Shown in pieces: positions 27,014 to 34,350 of a stretch of 64,000 nucleotides of DNA. The position numbers and the translations under genes were made by a program. Every line of letters begins with the position of its first letter. Position 1 is the first letter of the stretch. Origin of the DNA: Oscillospiraceae bacterium (GTDB taxonomy: Bacteria; Bacillota; Clostridia; Oscillospirales; Oscillospiraceae); the NCBI GenBank assembly GCA_916988195.3, contig CAKASQ030000078.1, positions 1 through 64,000 of the forward strand. Reading direction: 5' to 3'. The notes under the pieces were generated by a model, which worked only from the letters and a program-made list of their open reading frames with translations, did no database searches and had not been told where the DNA came from.

Positions 27014-27362
27014 GTGTCAGCACCTCCCGCATGGAATTGGAATCCAGCAGCACTTCCGCATATAGATTCTGCGGATGATATGACAGCGTGCGCGGACAGA
27101 GGATCTCGGAACGGATGACCGCCAGCAGGAAGCGTTCGGCGGTCATGCCGTTGTAGGTAAAAAAGCCGCACATGGCAAACGGAAAAGCCGCCAGCATGCA
27201 CACCCAGCCGACCTCCGCTGCGCCGATAAGCGGCTTCAAGCCAAAATACGCGCCGACTGCCACACCGATGGCCAGCAGTGCGAACACCATCTGCCGCAGG
27301 GATAAGCCGAACAGAATGCTCTCCTGATACCGCTGAATTTCTTTGTTGATTTTAACTTCGAT
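27006..27362 (-). CDS. PrgI-family membrane protein of the conjugation channel, probable AUC start
   Basis: About 118 residues with two transmembrane helices (MVFALLAIGVAVGAYFGL and VGWVCMLAAFPFAMCGFF). PrgI/VirB3-like proteins pair with VirB4. The conserved N-terminus of relatives begins Met-Glu-Val-Lys-Ile-Asn; here the codon in that place is ATC (27362-27360), 8 bases after GGAGG. An upstream TTG at 27377 is in frame, but GGAGG overlaps it, so it is badly placed. I therefore annotate the ATC as the likely start. See the finding on AUC starts. Confidence 0.8.
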   Translation of the reverse strand: MEVKINKEIQRYQESILFGLSLRQMVFALLAIGVAVGAYFGLKPLIGAAEVGWVCMLAAFPFAMCGFFTYNGMTAERFLLAVIRSEILCPRTLSYHPQNLYAEVLLDSNSMREVLTLD

Positions 27363-27460
27363 GATGAATCCCTCCAATTTCTAAGTTTCTTTGGATTGAC
27401 CCTTGCATTTTTTCTTGTTCCAAGCTAACATGGCACAAACTTTCTAAAGGAGGTCGTGCC

Positions 27461-27694
27461 ATGTTGATGATCGTATTTGGGGCAGGCTGCTTGCTCCTGT
27501 CCGTATTATTTCATGCCGCGTCGCTGCTGCACCTCGGTCTGCCGCTTTTGTATGCGCTGATCGTGCCGACGCTGTTTTCCGGCTGGTATTACAGCCACTA
27601 TGCGCTGGCGAATGGGATCTGGTATGCACTCATTGTCCTGGGACTGATTTCGTGGGCCGTGTCGCTGGTGCGGAAAATTGCAGGCAGATCGTAA
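27461..27694 (+). CDS. Small two-helix membrane protein
   Basis: A 77-residue protein with three closely spaced hydrophobic stretches (FGAGCLLLSVLFHAASLL, LPLLYALIVPTLFSGW, LIVLGLISWAVSLV). AAAGGAGG stands seven bases before the ATG, so translation is likely. It runs opposite to the transfer genes and just before hicAB. No known family; it could be a membrane accessory or an immunity or entry-exclusion protein, but there is no direct evidence. Confidence 0.6.
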   Translation: MLMIVFGAGCLLLSVLFHAASLLHLGLPLLYALIVPTLFSGWYYSHYALANGIWYALIVLGLISWAVSLVRKIAGRS

Positions 27695-27714
27695 TAAACA
27701 CACGCAAAATTCAT

Positions 27715-27744
27715 TTGACACCATATATGACACCATGCTATAAT
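27715..27744 (+). promoter_or_regulatory. Promoter of hicAB
   Basis: TTGACA (27715-27720), an 18-bp spacer and TATAAT (27739-27744) end 32 bases ahead of the hicA GTG. Within the spacer, repeated ATGACACCAT-like words may be the HicB operator. Confidence 0.75.
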
Positions 27745-27776
27745 AAGACTGAACAGAGAGACAGAGGTGATGCACC

Positions 27777-28031
27777 GTGTCAAAATGGGATAAACTATTG
27801 GCAAGAATCTGCGGCTTGTCGCGCGACCTTCGTTTTGACGAGCTGCGCAAGGTGCTGGAGAGCTACGGCTATGAAATGCGTCAGCCAAACGGCGGCAGCA
27901 GCCATTGCACGTTTCGCAAACCCGGCTGCGCGCCAATTACGATCCCTATGCACGAACCGATCAAGAAAGTCTACGTTATGATGGTAAAAGAAGTTGTAGA
28001 AAGCGAGGTGTCAAATCGTGAAGACGATTGA
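27777..28031 (+). CDS. hicA: HicA mRNA-interferase toxin
   Basis: An 84-residue toxin of the double-stranded-RNA-binding fold. The catalytic His lies in GGSSHCTFRKPG and the following strand ITIPMHEPIKKVYV is typical. HicA cleaves mRNA when not bound by HicB. The frame starts with GTG after GAGGTGATGCACC. It overlaps hicB by 14 bp. It is slightly longer than the classical 60-residue HicA but within the range of clostridial ones. Confidence 0.88.
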   Translation: MSKWDKLLARICGLSRDLRFDELRKVLESYGYEMRQPNGGSSHCTFRKPGCAPITIPMHEPIKKVYVMMVKEVVESEVSNREDD

Positions 28032-28386
28032 GTATTATATGAATCTTCCGTATCGTCTGGAGCTTGTTCCGGACACGGACGAAGGCGGTTTTGTAGCCTC
28101 GTATCCGGAGCTGCGCGGCTGCCTGACCAGCGGCGAAACGGCGGAAGCGGCGCTGAAAAACGCGCTGGACTGCAAACGCGAATGGCTGGCCGCCGCACTG
28201 GAAGGTGGCTATGAGATTCCGGAGCCTACGTCTGATGACGAGTATTCCGGTCAGTTCAAGCTGCGGCTTCCGAAGTCGCTGCACCGCGCACTTGCGGAAA
28301 ACTCCAAACGCGAGGGTATCAGCATGAACCAGTATTGTCTGTACCTGCTGACGAAAAACAACGCTGAATTTCGCCACGGCGCATAA
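28018..28386 (+). CDS. hicB: HicB antitoxin
   Basis: A 122-residue antitoxin: partial RNase H fold (YRLELVPDTDEGGFVASYPELRGC, SGETAEAALKNA) followed by a ribbon-helix-helix DNA-binding tail (FKLRLPKSLHRALAENSKREGISMNQY). It neutralises HicA and represses the operon. GTG start, overlapping hicA. A shared terminator separates the pair from the oppositely oriented VirB6-like gene. Confidence 0.9.
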   Translation: MKTIEYYMNLPYRLELVPDTDEGGFVASYPELRGCLTSGETAEAALKNALDCKREWLAAALEGGYEIPEPTSDDEYSGQFKLRLPKSLHRALAENSKREGISMNQYCLYLLTKNNAEFRHGA

Positions 28387-28404
28387 CAAATCATAAGATG
28401 CAGA

Positions 28405-28431
28405 ACCCTCCATCCAACTGCGGATGGAGGG
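28405..28431. terminator. Bidirectional terminator between hicB and the VirB6-like gene
   Basis: CCCTCCATCC and GGATGGAGGG form a 10-bp stem followed by CTTTTT on the plus strand. The two genes converge here, so it probably serves both. Confidence 0.8.
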
Positions 28432-28435
28432 CTTT

Positions 28436-29278
28436 TTATCCAAGTCCCATCAGTTCCCGAATGATCCGGTCGGACATTTTGATGGAGCCGACGAGCACCA
28501 GCATATTGAATACCAACTCACCAATGTAGTTCCAGACGACCGTTGCCGGGGCAAGTCCTTCCGTTACAACGGGTGGGCTGGACGCAAATTGCGAAAAGAT
28601 AATACACGCCAGCAAAATGACACAGCCCTCCAAGCAGATGGCGGCGTAGCTCTTAATGAACGCCATGCCGATGCTGCTGGAGGGCTGTCCTGCAAAGCTC
28701 GACAGCGGGATTGGCGCAATCGCCGTCGCCATATAGAGCTTAAAAAAGCGACCGTAGACAGTCAAGATCATGACGAGCGACAGCACCCAGATGAACAGCG
28801 AACCGAGCAGCGTCACTGCCCAGAGCGGAATGCTTTCCAGCAGGCCGACATCTTCAATCGTCGATGCGATCTCGGCAGGCAGTGTGGATGCTTCCATTGC
28901 CGAAAGACCGGACGCGCCCATGATCGTCTGGATCGTGCCCTGCGCAATCGAGAACAGCGCCGTCATCAGCTCCATGCCGTAGGTGACCGCCGCCTGTGCC
29001 AGTACAAAACGGATGAAGCATTTGAACGCCACTTCCGGACGCTTCAGCTCCGTAAAGCTGCCGCAGGTTTTCATCACGCCGATCACAAAGAACAGAACCA
29101 GAAGCGCATATGCAATGGCTTTCAGCGCATCATTGATCCCGACGATCACATTCCAGATCCCACCGCCTTTGAAATTCTCCGGGCTGGTGGTCAGCAACGT
29201 CCAGATTTCAGATAGTTTATCATTCCACGTTTCCAGCGAAGAATTGAGGTTATCTATGATCCAGTTTCCACTTGAGAT
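28436..29278 (-). CDS. VirB6/TrbL-like conjugation membrane protein, probable AUC start
   Basis: About 280 residues with five to six transmembrane helices (ALKAIAYALLVLFFVIGVM, FIRFVLAQAAVTYGMELMTALF, LWAVTLLGSLFIWVLSLVMIL, YAAICLEGCVILLACIIF). It forms part of the inner conjugation channel in Gram-positive ICEs. The best start is the ATC at 29278, which follows GAGGTGATACC at ideal spacing and opens the conserved SSGNWIIDNLN segment. An in-frame TTG at 29293 overlaps that ribosome binding site and has none of its own. Confidence 0.8.
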   Translation of the reverse strand: MSSGNWIIDNLNSSLETWNDKLSEIWTLLTTSPENFKGGGIWNVIVGINDALKAIAYALLVLFFVIGVMKTCGSFTELKRPEVAFKCFIRFVLAQAAVTYGMELMTALFSIAQGTIQTIMGASGLSAMEASTLPAEIASTIEDVGLLESIPLWAVTLLGSLFIWVLSLVMILTVYGRFFKLYMATAIAPIPLSSFAGQPSSSIGMAFIKSYAAICLEGCVILLACIIFSQFASSPPVVTEGLAPATVVWNYIGELVFNMLVLVGSIKMSDRIIRELMGLG

Positions 29279-29305
29279 GGTATCACCTCGCAATCAAAAT
29301 TTATG

Positions 29306-29334
29306 TTGTAAAATACTCGATATTTTGCTATACT
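29306..29334 (+). promoter_or_regulatory. Promoter and operator of the YefM/ParE-type toxin-antitoxin pair
   Basis: TTGTAA (29306) and TATACT (29329-29334) with a 17-bp spacer. The spacer contains AAAATACTCGATATTTT, a near-palindrome suited to repression by the antitoxin. Confidence 0.6.
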
Positions 29335-29356
29335 GCAAGTGAAGGAGGGATGCAGT

Positions 29357-29629
29357 ATGCCGAGTATTCGACCGATTTCTGATCTGCGCAACAGCGCCAA
29401 TGAGATTTCCGACTTCTGCAAGCAGACGCGCGAGCCTGTGTTCATTACACGAAACGGCACAGGTGACATGGTCGTGCAGAGCATGGCAGAGTATGAGCGC
29501 CAGCAGGCGCTGATCGACCTCTATGCCAAACTTGCGGTTTCGGAAGCAGAAATTGCCGAAGGCGCAGAGGGTGAGGACTTTTTAAGCGTCGCCAGAGAGC
29601 TGCGAGGGCTTGTGCATGGACGTTTATAA
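29357..29629 (+). CDS. Phd/YefM-family antitoxin
   Basis: A 90-residue antitoxin. The N-terminus IRPISDLRNSANEISDFCKQ and EPVFITRNGTGDMVVQSMAEYERQ are the DNA-binding Phd/YefM fold; the acidic C-terminus would wrap around the toxin. The ATG at 29357 follows GAAGGAGGG. It overlaps the toxin gene by 14 bp. Probably autorepresses at the palindrome upstream. Confidence 0.88.
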   Translation: MPSIRPISDLRNSANEISDFCKQTREPVFITRNGTGDMVVQSMAEYERQQALIDLYAKLAVSEAEIAEGAEGEDFLSVARELRGLVHGRL

Positions 29630-29933
29630 GATTAAAATCTACCCGACCGCCAAGAAAGACTTACAGGAGATCATCGACTATCTGAACACACTGTCCCAGC
29701 AGGCTGCGCTTCGGTACTACGATCTGCTCATTGAGGAAATCGAGAGCCTCTCGCAGATGCCGTTTCGATGCCCAAAGCCGCGTGATATTGCGCTGGCGGC
29801 CAAGGGCTATCGGTATCTGATCGTAGAAAGCTATCTGGTGTTCTATGTGGTCGCCGGAGACACTGTACAGATTCGCAGGATTTTGTACGCCAAGCGGAAT
29901 TATCGCAGAATTCTGGACAATACAACATCATAG
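29616..29933 (+). CDS. RelE/ParE-family toxin
   Basis: A 105-residue toxin of the RelE/ParE superfamily: YKIKIYPTAKKDLQEIIDYL, then GYRYLIVESYLVFYVV and the ending VQIRRILYAKRNYRRIL. Whether it acts on ribosome-bound mRNA (RelE) or gyrase (ParE) cannot be decided; the terminal Arg/Tyr-rich strand is seen in both. The ATG at 29616 is inside the antitoxin gene. Confidence 0.87.
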   Translation: MDVYKIKIYPTAKKDLQEIIDYLNTLSQQAALRYYDLLIEEIESLSQMPFRCPKPRDIALAAKGYRYLIVESYLVFYVVAGDTVQIRRILYAKRNYRRILDNTTS

Positions 29934-29939
29934 GATCTG

Positions 29940-29973
29940 TGCCGCGGGAATGGAGCTGCCATTCCCGCGGCAT
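29940..29973. terminator. Convergent terminator between the toxin and Maff2 genes
   Basis: TGCCGCGGGAATG and CATTCCCGCGGCA form a 13-bp perfect stem, followed by TTTCT on the plus strand. Confidence 0.8.
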
Positions 29974-29976
29974 TTC

Positions 29977-30291
29977 TCAGCCGGTGATCAGCGTCAGGAT
30001 CTCCTTGGTGAACGTAATGACGATACCGCCCGCGACGGTCAGGATGCCGTTCGCGCGCTGCGACGGATCGTGCGACTTGAGGGACAGACCGACCTGCAAA
30101 ATGCCAAAGCCGAGCAGGATCAAGCCGACCGCGCGAATGAGCGAGAAAATGAAGTCGCTCAGATTGTTGACGACCGCAAGCGGATCGCCGTCCGCCGCGA
30201 ACGCCGGGACAACAAAAACCGCCAGCATGAAAAACACACTGGCGCAGATCGAGTAGAGCCGTTTAGCTTTGGATTCAAAAGGTTTCTTCAA
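29977..30291 (-). CDS. Maff2-family small membrane protein (VirB2-like)
   Basis: A 104-residue protein: signal-like helix (YSICASVFFMLAVFVVPAFAA) then two hydrophobic helices (FIFSLIRAVGLILLGFGIL and GILTVAGGIVITFTKEIL). This is the Maff2 pattern, found next to VirD4 in clostridial conjugative elements and comparable with TrbC/VirB2 pilins. The start is TTG with GGAGG 7 bases before it. It overlaps the VirD4 stop by 4 bp. Confidence 0.85.
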   Translation of the reverse strand: MKKPFESKAKRLYSICASVFFMLAVFVVPAFAADGDPLAVVNNLSDFIFSLIRAVGLILLGFGILQVGLSLKSHDPSQRANGILTVAGGIVITFTKEILTLITG

Positions 30292-32015
30292 TGAAATTCC
30301 TCCTTCAATGGATGGATTGCTTCGGTACCGCCCACTCGAAGCAGCGGACGGCCAGTGTAAACGGCCGGTTTGGTTCCATGATGAATGTAGGGCGCTGCGC
30401 CGCCGAGGGAACTGTGTGAGATCGCTGGATGGTGCATGAGATCATATTTTTTGTCCACGACCGGACTTGCGCCGCGAATGAACAGCAACGCATAACGGTT
30501 GTCCAGCTTTCGCACCTCGTCTGGGGTCAGCAGCTCGCGCCCGGACATCTGGAAATTGGTTGAGTAAGAACCAGATTTGCCCTTCGTCTGCCCGTGCGTT
30601 TTGGTATCAATCGTGGCTTTGCCGAGCATCTCAGAAACGTATTTGTGTGTTGACGATTCGTTGCCGCCGAGATACAAAATGGTATCACAGTTACCTGGAA
30701 TTGTCTCCCAGCTATCCTTATACAATTCTTTGATCTGTGCCATATTCTGAATGATGACACTGGCTGAGATAGACCGTGAGCGCATCGTTGCAAGCTCGCG
30801 CGTGAATCCCGGCAGCGGCATGGCGGCGAACTCGTCCAGCACGAAGCGAACGTGGCGCGGCAGCGGACCGTGATGAATTTGGTCTGCGCTGTAATAAAGG
30901 GCTTGAAACGCCTGTGCGTAAAGTAGACTCACAAGGAAGTTAAACGTGTTGTCGTTGTCGGGAATGACAGCGTAAAGAGCCACTTTCTTCTCGCCCAGCG
31001 TGTAAAGGTCCATGTCGTCATGGTCGGTCAGAGCTTGGATCTGCGGCAGATTAAAGGGCGCGAGACGGACGGCAGTACTCACCAAGATCGATTTTGCGGT
31101 CTTGCCCGCGGCTAATTTGAAAACCTTATATTGCCGGACGGCAACGCTGTCCGGTTTTCTGCGCTCTATGGATTCAAAGAGCAGATCGAGCGGCGAAACA
31201 TGCCCTTCATCTTCCTCGCGCACCTCGGCATATTCCAGCACGCGCATGACCATTGAGAAGTTCTGCTCATATTCCGGGGCTTCCTGAAACAGCATGAGGA
31301 TGATGGCCTGCAGGAGTGCGGTTTCGGCTTTGGTCCAGAACGGGTCGGACTCGTGGCTGCCCTTCGGCGTGGTGGACTGGATCAGGTTATTGACCAGCTT
31401 CAGTACATCCTTTTCGTCGCGCAGGTAGCGGAACGGGTTATATCCGTCCGACTGTTCCAAATTCACAAGGTTCAGAACGCGCACGTCATAGCCCTGCTCC
31501 TTGAGGTAGCCGCCCGTGGCAAGCAGCACTTCAGATTTGGGGTCTGTTATGACATAATTGGTGTTTGCGGTCAGGATATTGGGCAGCACAAAGCTGCGTG
31601 TTTTGGCTGCGCCGCTGCCGCCGATGACCAGCACGTTGAGGGAGCGGCGGTGCTTGTGCGTATCCAGACCGAGCCGGACGTGCTGCGTCAGCGGAATGCT
31701 CTCCTTCTGCGCGAACTGCGCGTTGACGGATGCAGGCGTCGCCCACGCCGCGGAGCCGTGTTCCTCGCCGTCGCGGGTCCTGCCCTGATTCGTCCGGTAA
31801 AGCAAAACCGCCATGCCATAAGCGGCAAGGCAGATGAGAATTGTGGGTAGGCTTTTGTCTGTCCATATGATATTCGTCGGCTGCTCCAGTGCGCTGGTCA
31901 GATTCCGCAGCAGCTCCGGCAAACCGCCGCCAAGGGACTGCGCCAGCAGGAGCGCAAGCCAGACGACGGGGATTATGCCAATGAGGTAAAACAGGGTGTC
32001 GTTTGATTTTCGGAT
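30288..32015 (-). CDS. VirD4/TraG-type coupling protein, probable AUC start
   Basis: About 575 residues. Two N-terminal transmembrane helices (LFYLIGIIPVVWLALLLAQS and ILICLAAYGMAVLLY) are followed by the motor domain with Walker A GGSGAAKT, Walker B FVLDEFAAMPL, and the TraG motif in YLGGNESSTHKYVSEMLG. It recruits the relaxase-DNA complex to the channel. GAGG lies 8 bases before ATC at 32015, which would begin the family-like RKSNDTLF sequence. The in-frame ATG at 32021 is only 2 bases after the same site, too near for normal initiation. Confidence 0.9.
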   Translation of the reverse strand: MRKSNDTLFYLIGIIPVVWLALLLAQSLGGGLPELLRNLTSALEQPTNIIWTDKSLPTILICLAAYGMAVLLYRTNQGRTRDGEEHGSAAWATPASVNAQFAQKESIPLTQHVRLGLDTHKHRRSLNVLVIGGSGAAKTRSFVLPNILTANTNYVITDPKSEVLLATGGYLKEQGYDVRVLNLVNLEQSDGYNPFRYLRDEKDVLKLVNNLIQSTTPKGSHESDPFWTKAETALLQAIILMLFQEAPEYEQNFSMVMRVLEYAEVREEDEGHVSPLDLLFESIERRKPDSVAVRQYKVFKLAAGKTAKSILVSTAVRLAPFNLPQIQALTDHDDMDLYTLGEKKVALYAVIPDNDNTFNFLVSLLYAQAFQALYYSADQIHHGPLPRHVRFVLDEFAAMPLPGFTRELATMRSRSISASVIIQNMAQIKELYKDSWETIPGNCDTILYLGGNESSTHKYVSEMLGKATIDTKTHGQTKGKSGSYSTNFQMSGRELLTPDEVRKLDNRYALLFIRGASPVVDKKYDLMHHPAISHSSLGGAAPYIHHGTKPAVYTGRPLLRVGGTEAIHPLKEEFH

Positions 32016-32052
32016 AGGCATCACCTCGGAAAATATTTGCAACTAAAATCAG

Positions 32053-32081
32053 TTGCAAAATTGTTTTGACTGTGCTATGCT
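32053..32081 (+). promoter_or_regulatory. Probable promoter of the solo HicB-like gene
   Basis: TTGCAA (32053-32058) and TATGCT (32076-32081), spacer 17 bp, 24 bases ahead of the TTG start. Confidence 0.5.
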
Positions 32082-32104
32082 GACTACAGAAACGAGGGAT
32101 TGAT

Positions 32105-32455
32105 TTGAACAATACAATGCAATATAAGGGGTATGTTGGAAGCGTTGAATTTTCCGAAGCCGATGGTTTGTTTTTCGGAAAGGTTCTCGGTATCCGTGCA
32201 TTGATCTCCTATGAGGGGACGAACGCCGCCGAGCTTGTCGCTGATTTTCATGACGCAGTTGACGATTATCTGTCTCTGTGCGAAGCAGAAAACAGCGAAC
32301 CGGAAAAAGCCTATAAGGGCAGCTTTAACATCCGGGTATCACCGGAGCTGCACAAGCAAGCCGCGATTTGCGCAATGGCGCAGCAGGTCAGCTTGAATAC
32401 GCTGGTCGAGGATGCTCTGCGGGAGTACGTTGCAGAGCGGAAAGAAGCCGTATAA
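32105..32455 (+). CDS. HicB-family antitoxin-like protein without a HicA partner
   Basis: A 116-residue protein with the HicB layout: N-terminal partial RNase H fold (VEFSEADGLFFGKVLGIRALISYEG) and C-terminal ribbon-helix-helix (FNIRVSPELHKQAAICAMAQQVSLNTLVEDALREYV). No hicA lies beside it, and the pair at 27777-28386 is only distantly similar. TTG start after GAGGG; ATG at 32117 is an alternative. It may act as a regulator or as an anti-toxin against incoming elements. Confidence 0.82.
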   Translation: MNNTMQYKGYVGSVEFSEADGLFFGKVLGIRALISYEGTNAAELVADFHDAVDDYLSLCEAENSEPEKAYKGSFNIRVSPELHKQAAICAMAQQVSLNTLVEDALREYVAERKEAV

Positions 32456-32464
32456 TAATAAATC

Positions 32465-32500
32465 GATGGCGCTGACGAAGCATACCGTCAGCGCCATTTT
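32465..32500. terminator. Convergent terminator between the HicB-like and HipA-like genes
   Basis: ATGGCGCTGACG and CGTCAGCGCCAT form a 12-bp perfect stem, followed by TTTTTAT on the plus strand. Confidence 0.85.
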
Positions 32501-32509
32501 TATATCCCG

Positions 32510-33688
32510 TTATCTTTCAAAGCCGGTACTCCGTTTCAGATGCGTTTGCTCTGGCAGTCCTTTCTCCATGAACCGTTCCATGAGCACCTTTTTCTTTTCG
32601 TAGCCGGTGAGGATGGAATCCACGAACGCGATGCTGTCGTCCTTGGCGTACAGCTCTGCAATTTCGTTCCGGCAGGGCAGCAGGTCCATACGGACACGGC
32701 TGCGGTCAGTGACGAGCTTGAGCAGCTCTGTTTCGGTCTTACGGAAGCTGTTGACCGTGATCTCTGTGCAGTCGCTGCGCTCTGGCAGGCGCGGCGCATC
32801 CCAAAACATCGAATTGCCGGAATCGAAGATCGGGGCCATCCGTACAAATTTCAATGTCTGGCTGTCGCGGAGGATACCAAAGTTGTTGAGATGCCGGTCG
32901 GTATTCGTCAGCACGAAATCTGTGAGGACCTGATATTCGAGGAATCCGCGCACTTCCTGCTCTGACAGACCATGCTCTGCGCAGACATGAATGAAATGCT
33001 CATAGGTCGAGACAGCGTTATCTTTCTTCTCGGAATCCACAACGTCAATCGCCGGAATAAACTCCAGCGTCTCCGATGCGAAGTCCTTGCAGATGCAGCC
33101 GTACTGCTCGCTTGCGCTGCCGGTGAATTTGACCGGGCGATACCGCACATGGTTGGAAAAGCCCTGCTTTTTATGCAGCATGGATGCCAGCACTTCATTG
33201 AGGCTTTGCTGGGAGTTCGCGCCGCGATTGCCCTTGAGCAGGCAGCGCGTGTCGTCGACGATCAACCATTTTTTAATGAGGTCGCCTTGCAAAGCAGCAT
33301 CCGGCGAATGGAAATGCGCCGCCGCAGCTTCTGACAGGCTGCTAAAAGCATTGGAGAATGGACTGACGTCTTTCCACGTCAGTTCGCTGCCGCTCGGCTT
33401 GATCCAGTAGTGGTCAGAGAGACTGAGACCGAGGTTCCGCACGAGCAGACGCTGCGTGGAGGGGATGCCCTCCTGCTGCAAAAGCGCGGCAATGTTGCCC
33501 TGACTGATAGGGACGGCACGGCGCAGCCACCATTTGCGCAGACTGTCCGCGCCCTGACTGCCGCCGAGCGGCAGCAGCTCTGGACTCGCACTGGGTGTGA
33601 CCTTGAGGATAGCGCCGGACAGATCGTCGAGCTGCAAGGACGCAACGACATCGTCTTTGTGCATCAGATCATATTCTTGCTCTGCCAT
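32510..33688 (-). CDS. HipA-like kinase-fold protein
   Basis: A 392-residue protein with HipA-type kinase features: the catalytic loop TNTDRHLNNFGIL and the metal-binding PIFDSGNSM motif, preceded by a helical and beta N-lobe with KWLIVDDTRCLLKG. HipA phosphorylates glutamyl-tRNA synthetase in E. coli; the target here is unknown. No HipB-like partner lies next to it. Relatives are a standard passenger of clostridial ICEs between VirD4 and PcfB. The ATG at 33688 has GGGAGGTGGTGCGT in front of it, clearly better than the upstream start. Confidence 0.82.
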   Translation of the reverse strand: MAEQEYDLMHKDDVVASLQLDDLSGAILKVTPSASPELLPLGGSQGADSLRKWWLRRAVPISQGNIAALLQQEGIPSTQRLLVRNLGLSLSDHYWIKPSGSELTWKDVSPFSNAFSSLSEAAAAHFHSPDAALQGDLIKKWLIVDDTRCLLKGNRGANSQQSLNEVLASMLHKKQGFSNHVRYRPVKFTGSASEQYGCICKDFASETLEFIPAIDVVDSEKKDNAVSTYEHFIHVCAEHGLSEQEVRGFLEYQVLTDFVLTNTDRHLNNFGILRDSQTLKFVRMAPIFDSGNSMFWDAPRLPERSDCTEITVNSFRKTETELLKLVTDRSRVRMDLLPCRNEIAELYAKDDSIAFVDSILTGYEKKKVLMERFMEKGLPEQTHLKRSTGFER

Positions 33689-33755
33689 ACGCACCACCTC
33701 CCAGCTTTTTCTGCTTCGAGCATACCATAATTCTTCGCGCAAATCCAGTTCGCGT

Positions 33756-34337
33756 TTATTTTGTGATCTCACTGTGCATTTTTTCTCTGGCCGGAACGCG
33801 CGGTTCTACGCCAGACAGCTTTTCGCGGAAGGACTGAAGCTGCTCGCCAACTGACGGGCGGTCATTCTTCGAGTTCTTCCTGCTCGTAGGCGAGCTGCTG
33901 GCGATATCGTCCGAGGAGCGTTCCGACCGAGACTCTTTTTTTGATGAGCGTTCCTCCTGTGACTTTTCCAGTGAACCAAAGAGACGCTCAAAAATAACGT
34001 TTGCTAGCTCCAGATCGGTCGTCGGAATGACGAGATCAATGGGTGCATCCGGCTGCTCCTTGTCCTGGATACCCGCGAACAATACCTTGTCCTTCGCCTG
34101 ACGGCTGAACTCGCGGTATTGCTCCGGTGTCAGGGAAAACGTGCGGATGTCGCGCGTTTGCTGGAGAATTTTCTTGAGGCTGGTCTTGCCGTAGACCTTT
34201 TTATGATTGCGCGCCAACGCCAGCAGCATCGCCGCGGCATTTTTAGCCGCGCTGCCTGCCAGCTTGACCGCTACCTCGCCGCCGGAGAGCATCATGTGAA
34301 CGACCTGCTCGGCGGCTTCGCTGTTTCCTACGTTGAT
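33756..34337 (-). CDS. PcfB-family conjugation protein, probable AUC start
   Basis: About 193 residues of the PcfB (DUF3801) family, which helps the relaxase reach the coupling protein. The core SAAKNAAAMLLALARNHKK and FERLFGS helices are seen, and the C-terminus is long, Ser/Arg/Lys-rich and probably disordered. The first ATG is at 34295, but homology-like sequence (NSEAAEQVVHMMLSGGEVA) continues upstream to an ATC at 34337. That codon lies 5 bases after AGGAGGTGAT, a full match to the 16S tail. The ribosome binding site overlaps the relaxase stop codon. Confidence 0.8.
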   Translation of the reverse strand: MNVGNSEAAEQVVHMMLSGGEVAVKLAGSAAKNAAAMLLALARNHKKVYGKTSLKKILQQTRDIRTFSLTPEQYREFSRQAKDKVLFAGIQDKEQPDAPIDLVIPTTDLELANVIFERLFGSLEKSQEERSSKKESRSERSSDDIASSSPTSRKNSKNDRPSVGEQLQSFREKLSGVEPRVPAREKMHSEITK

Positions 34338-34350
34338 GGGAAATCACCTC

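Noticed and set aside
25523-27118. A 531-codon rightward frame over the VirB4 gene
   Set aside because: VirB4 motifs are complete on the minus strand, and the rightward frame has no start signal or recognisable domain.
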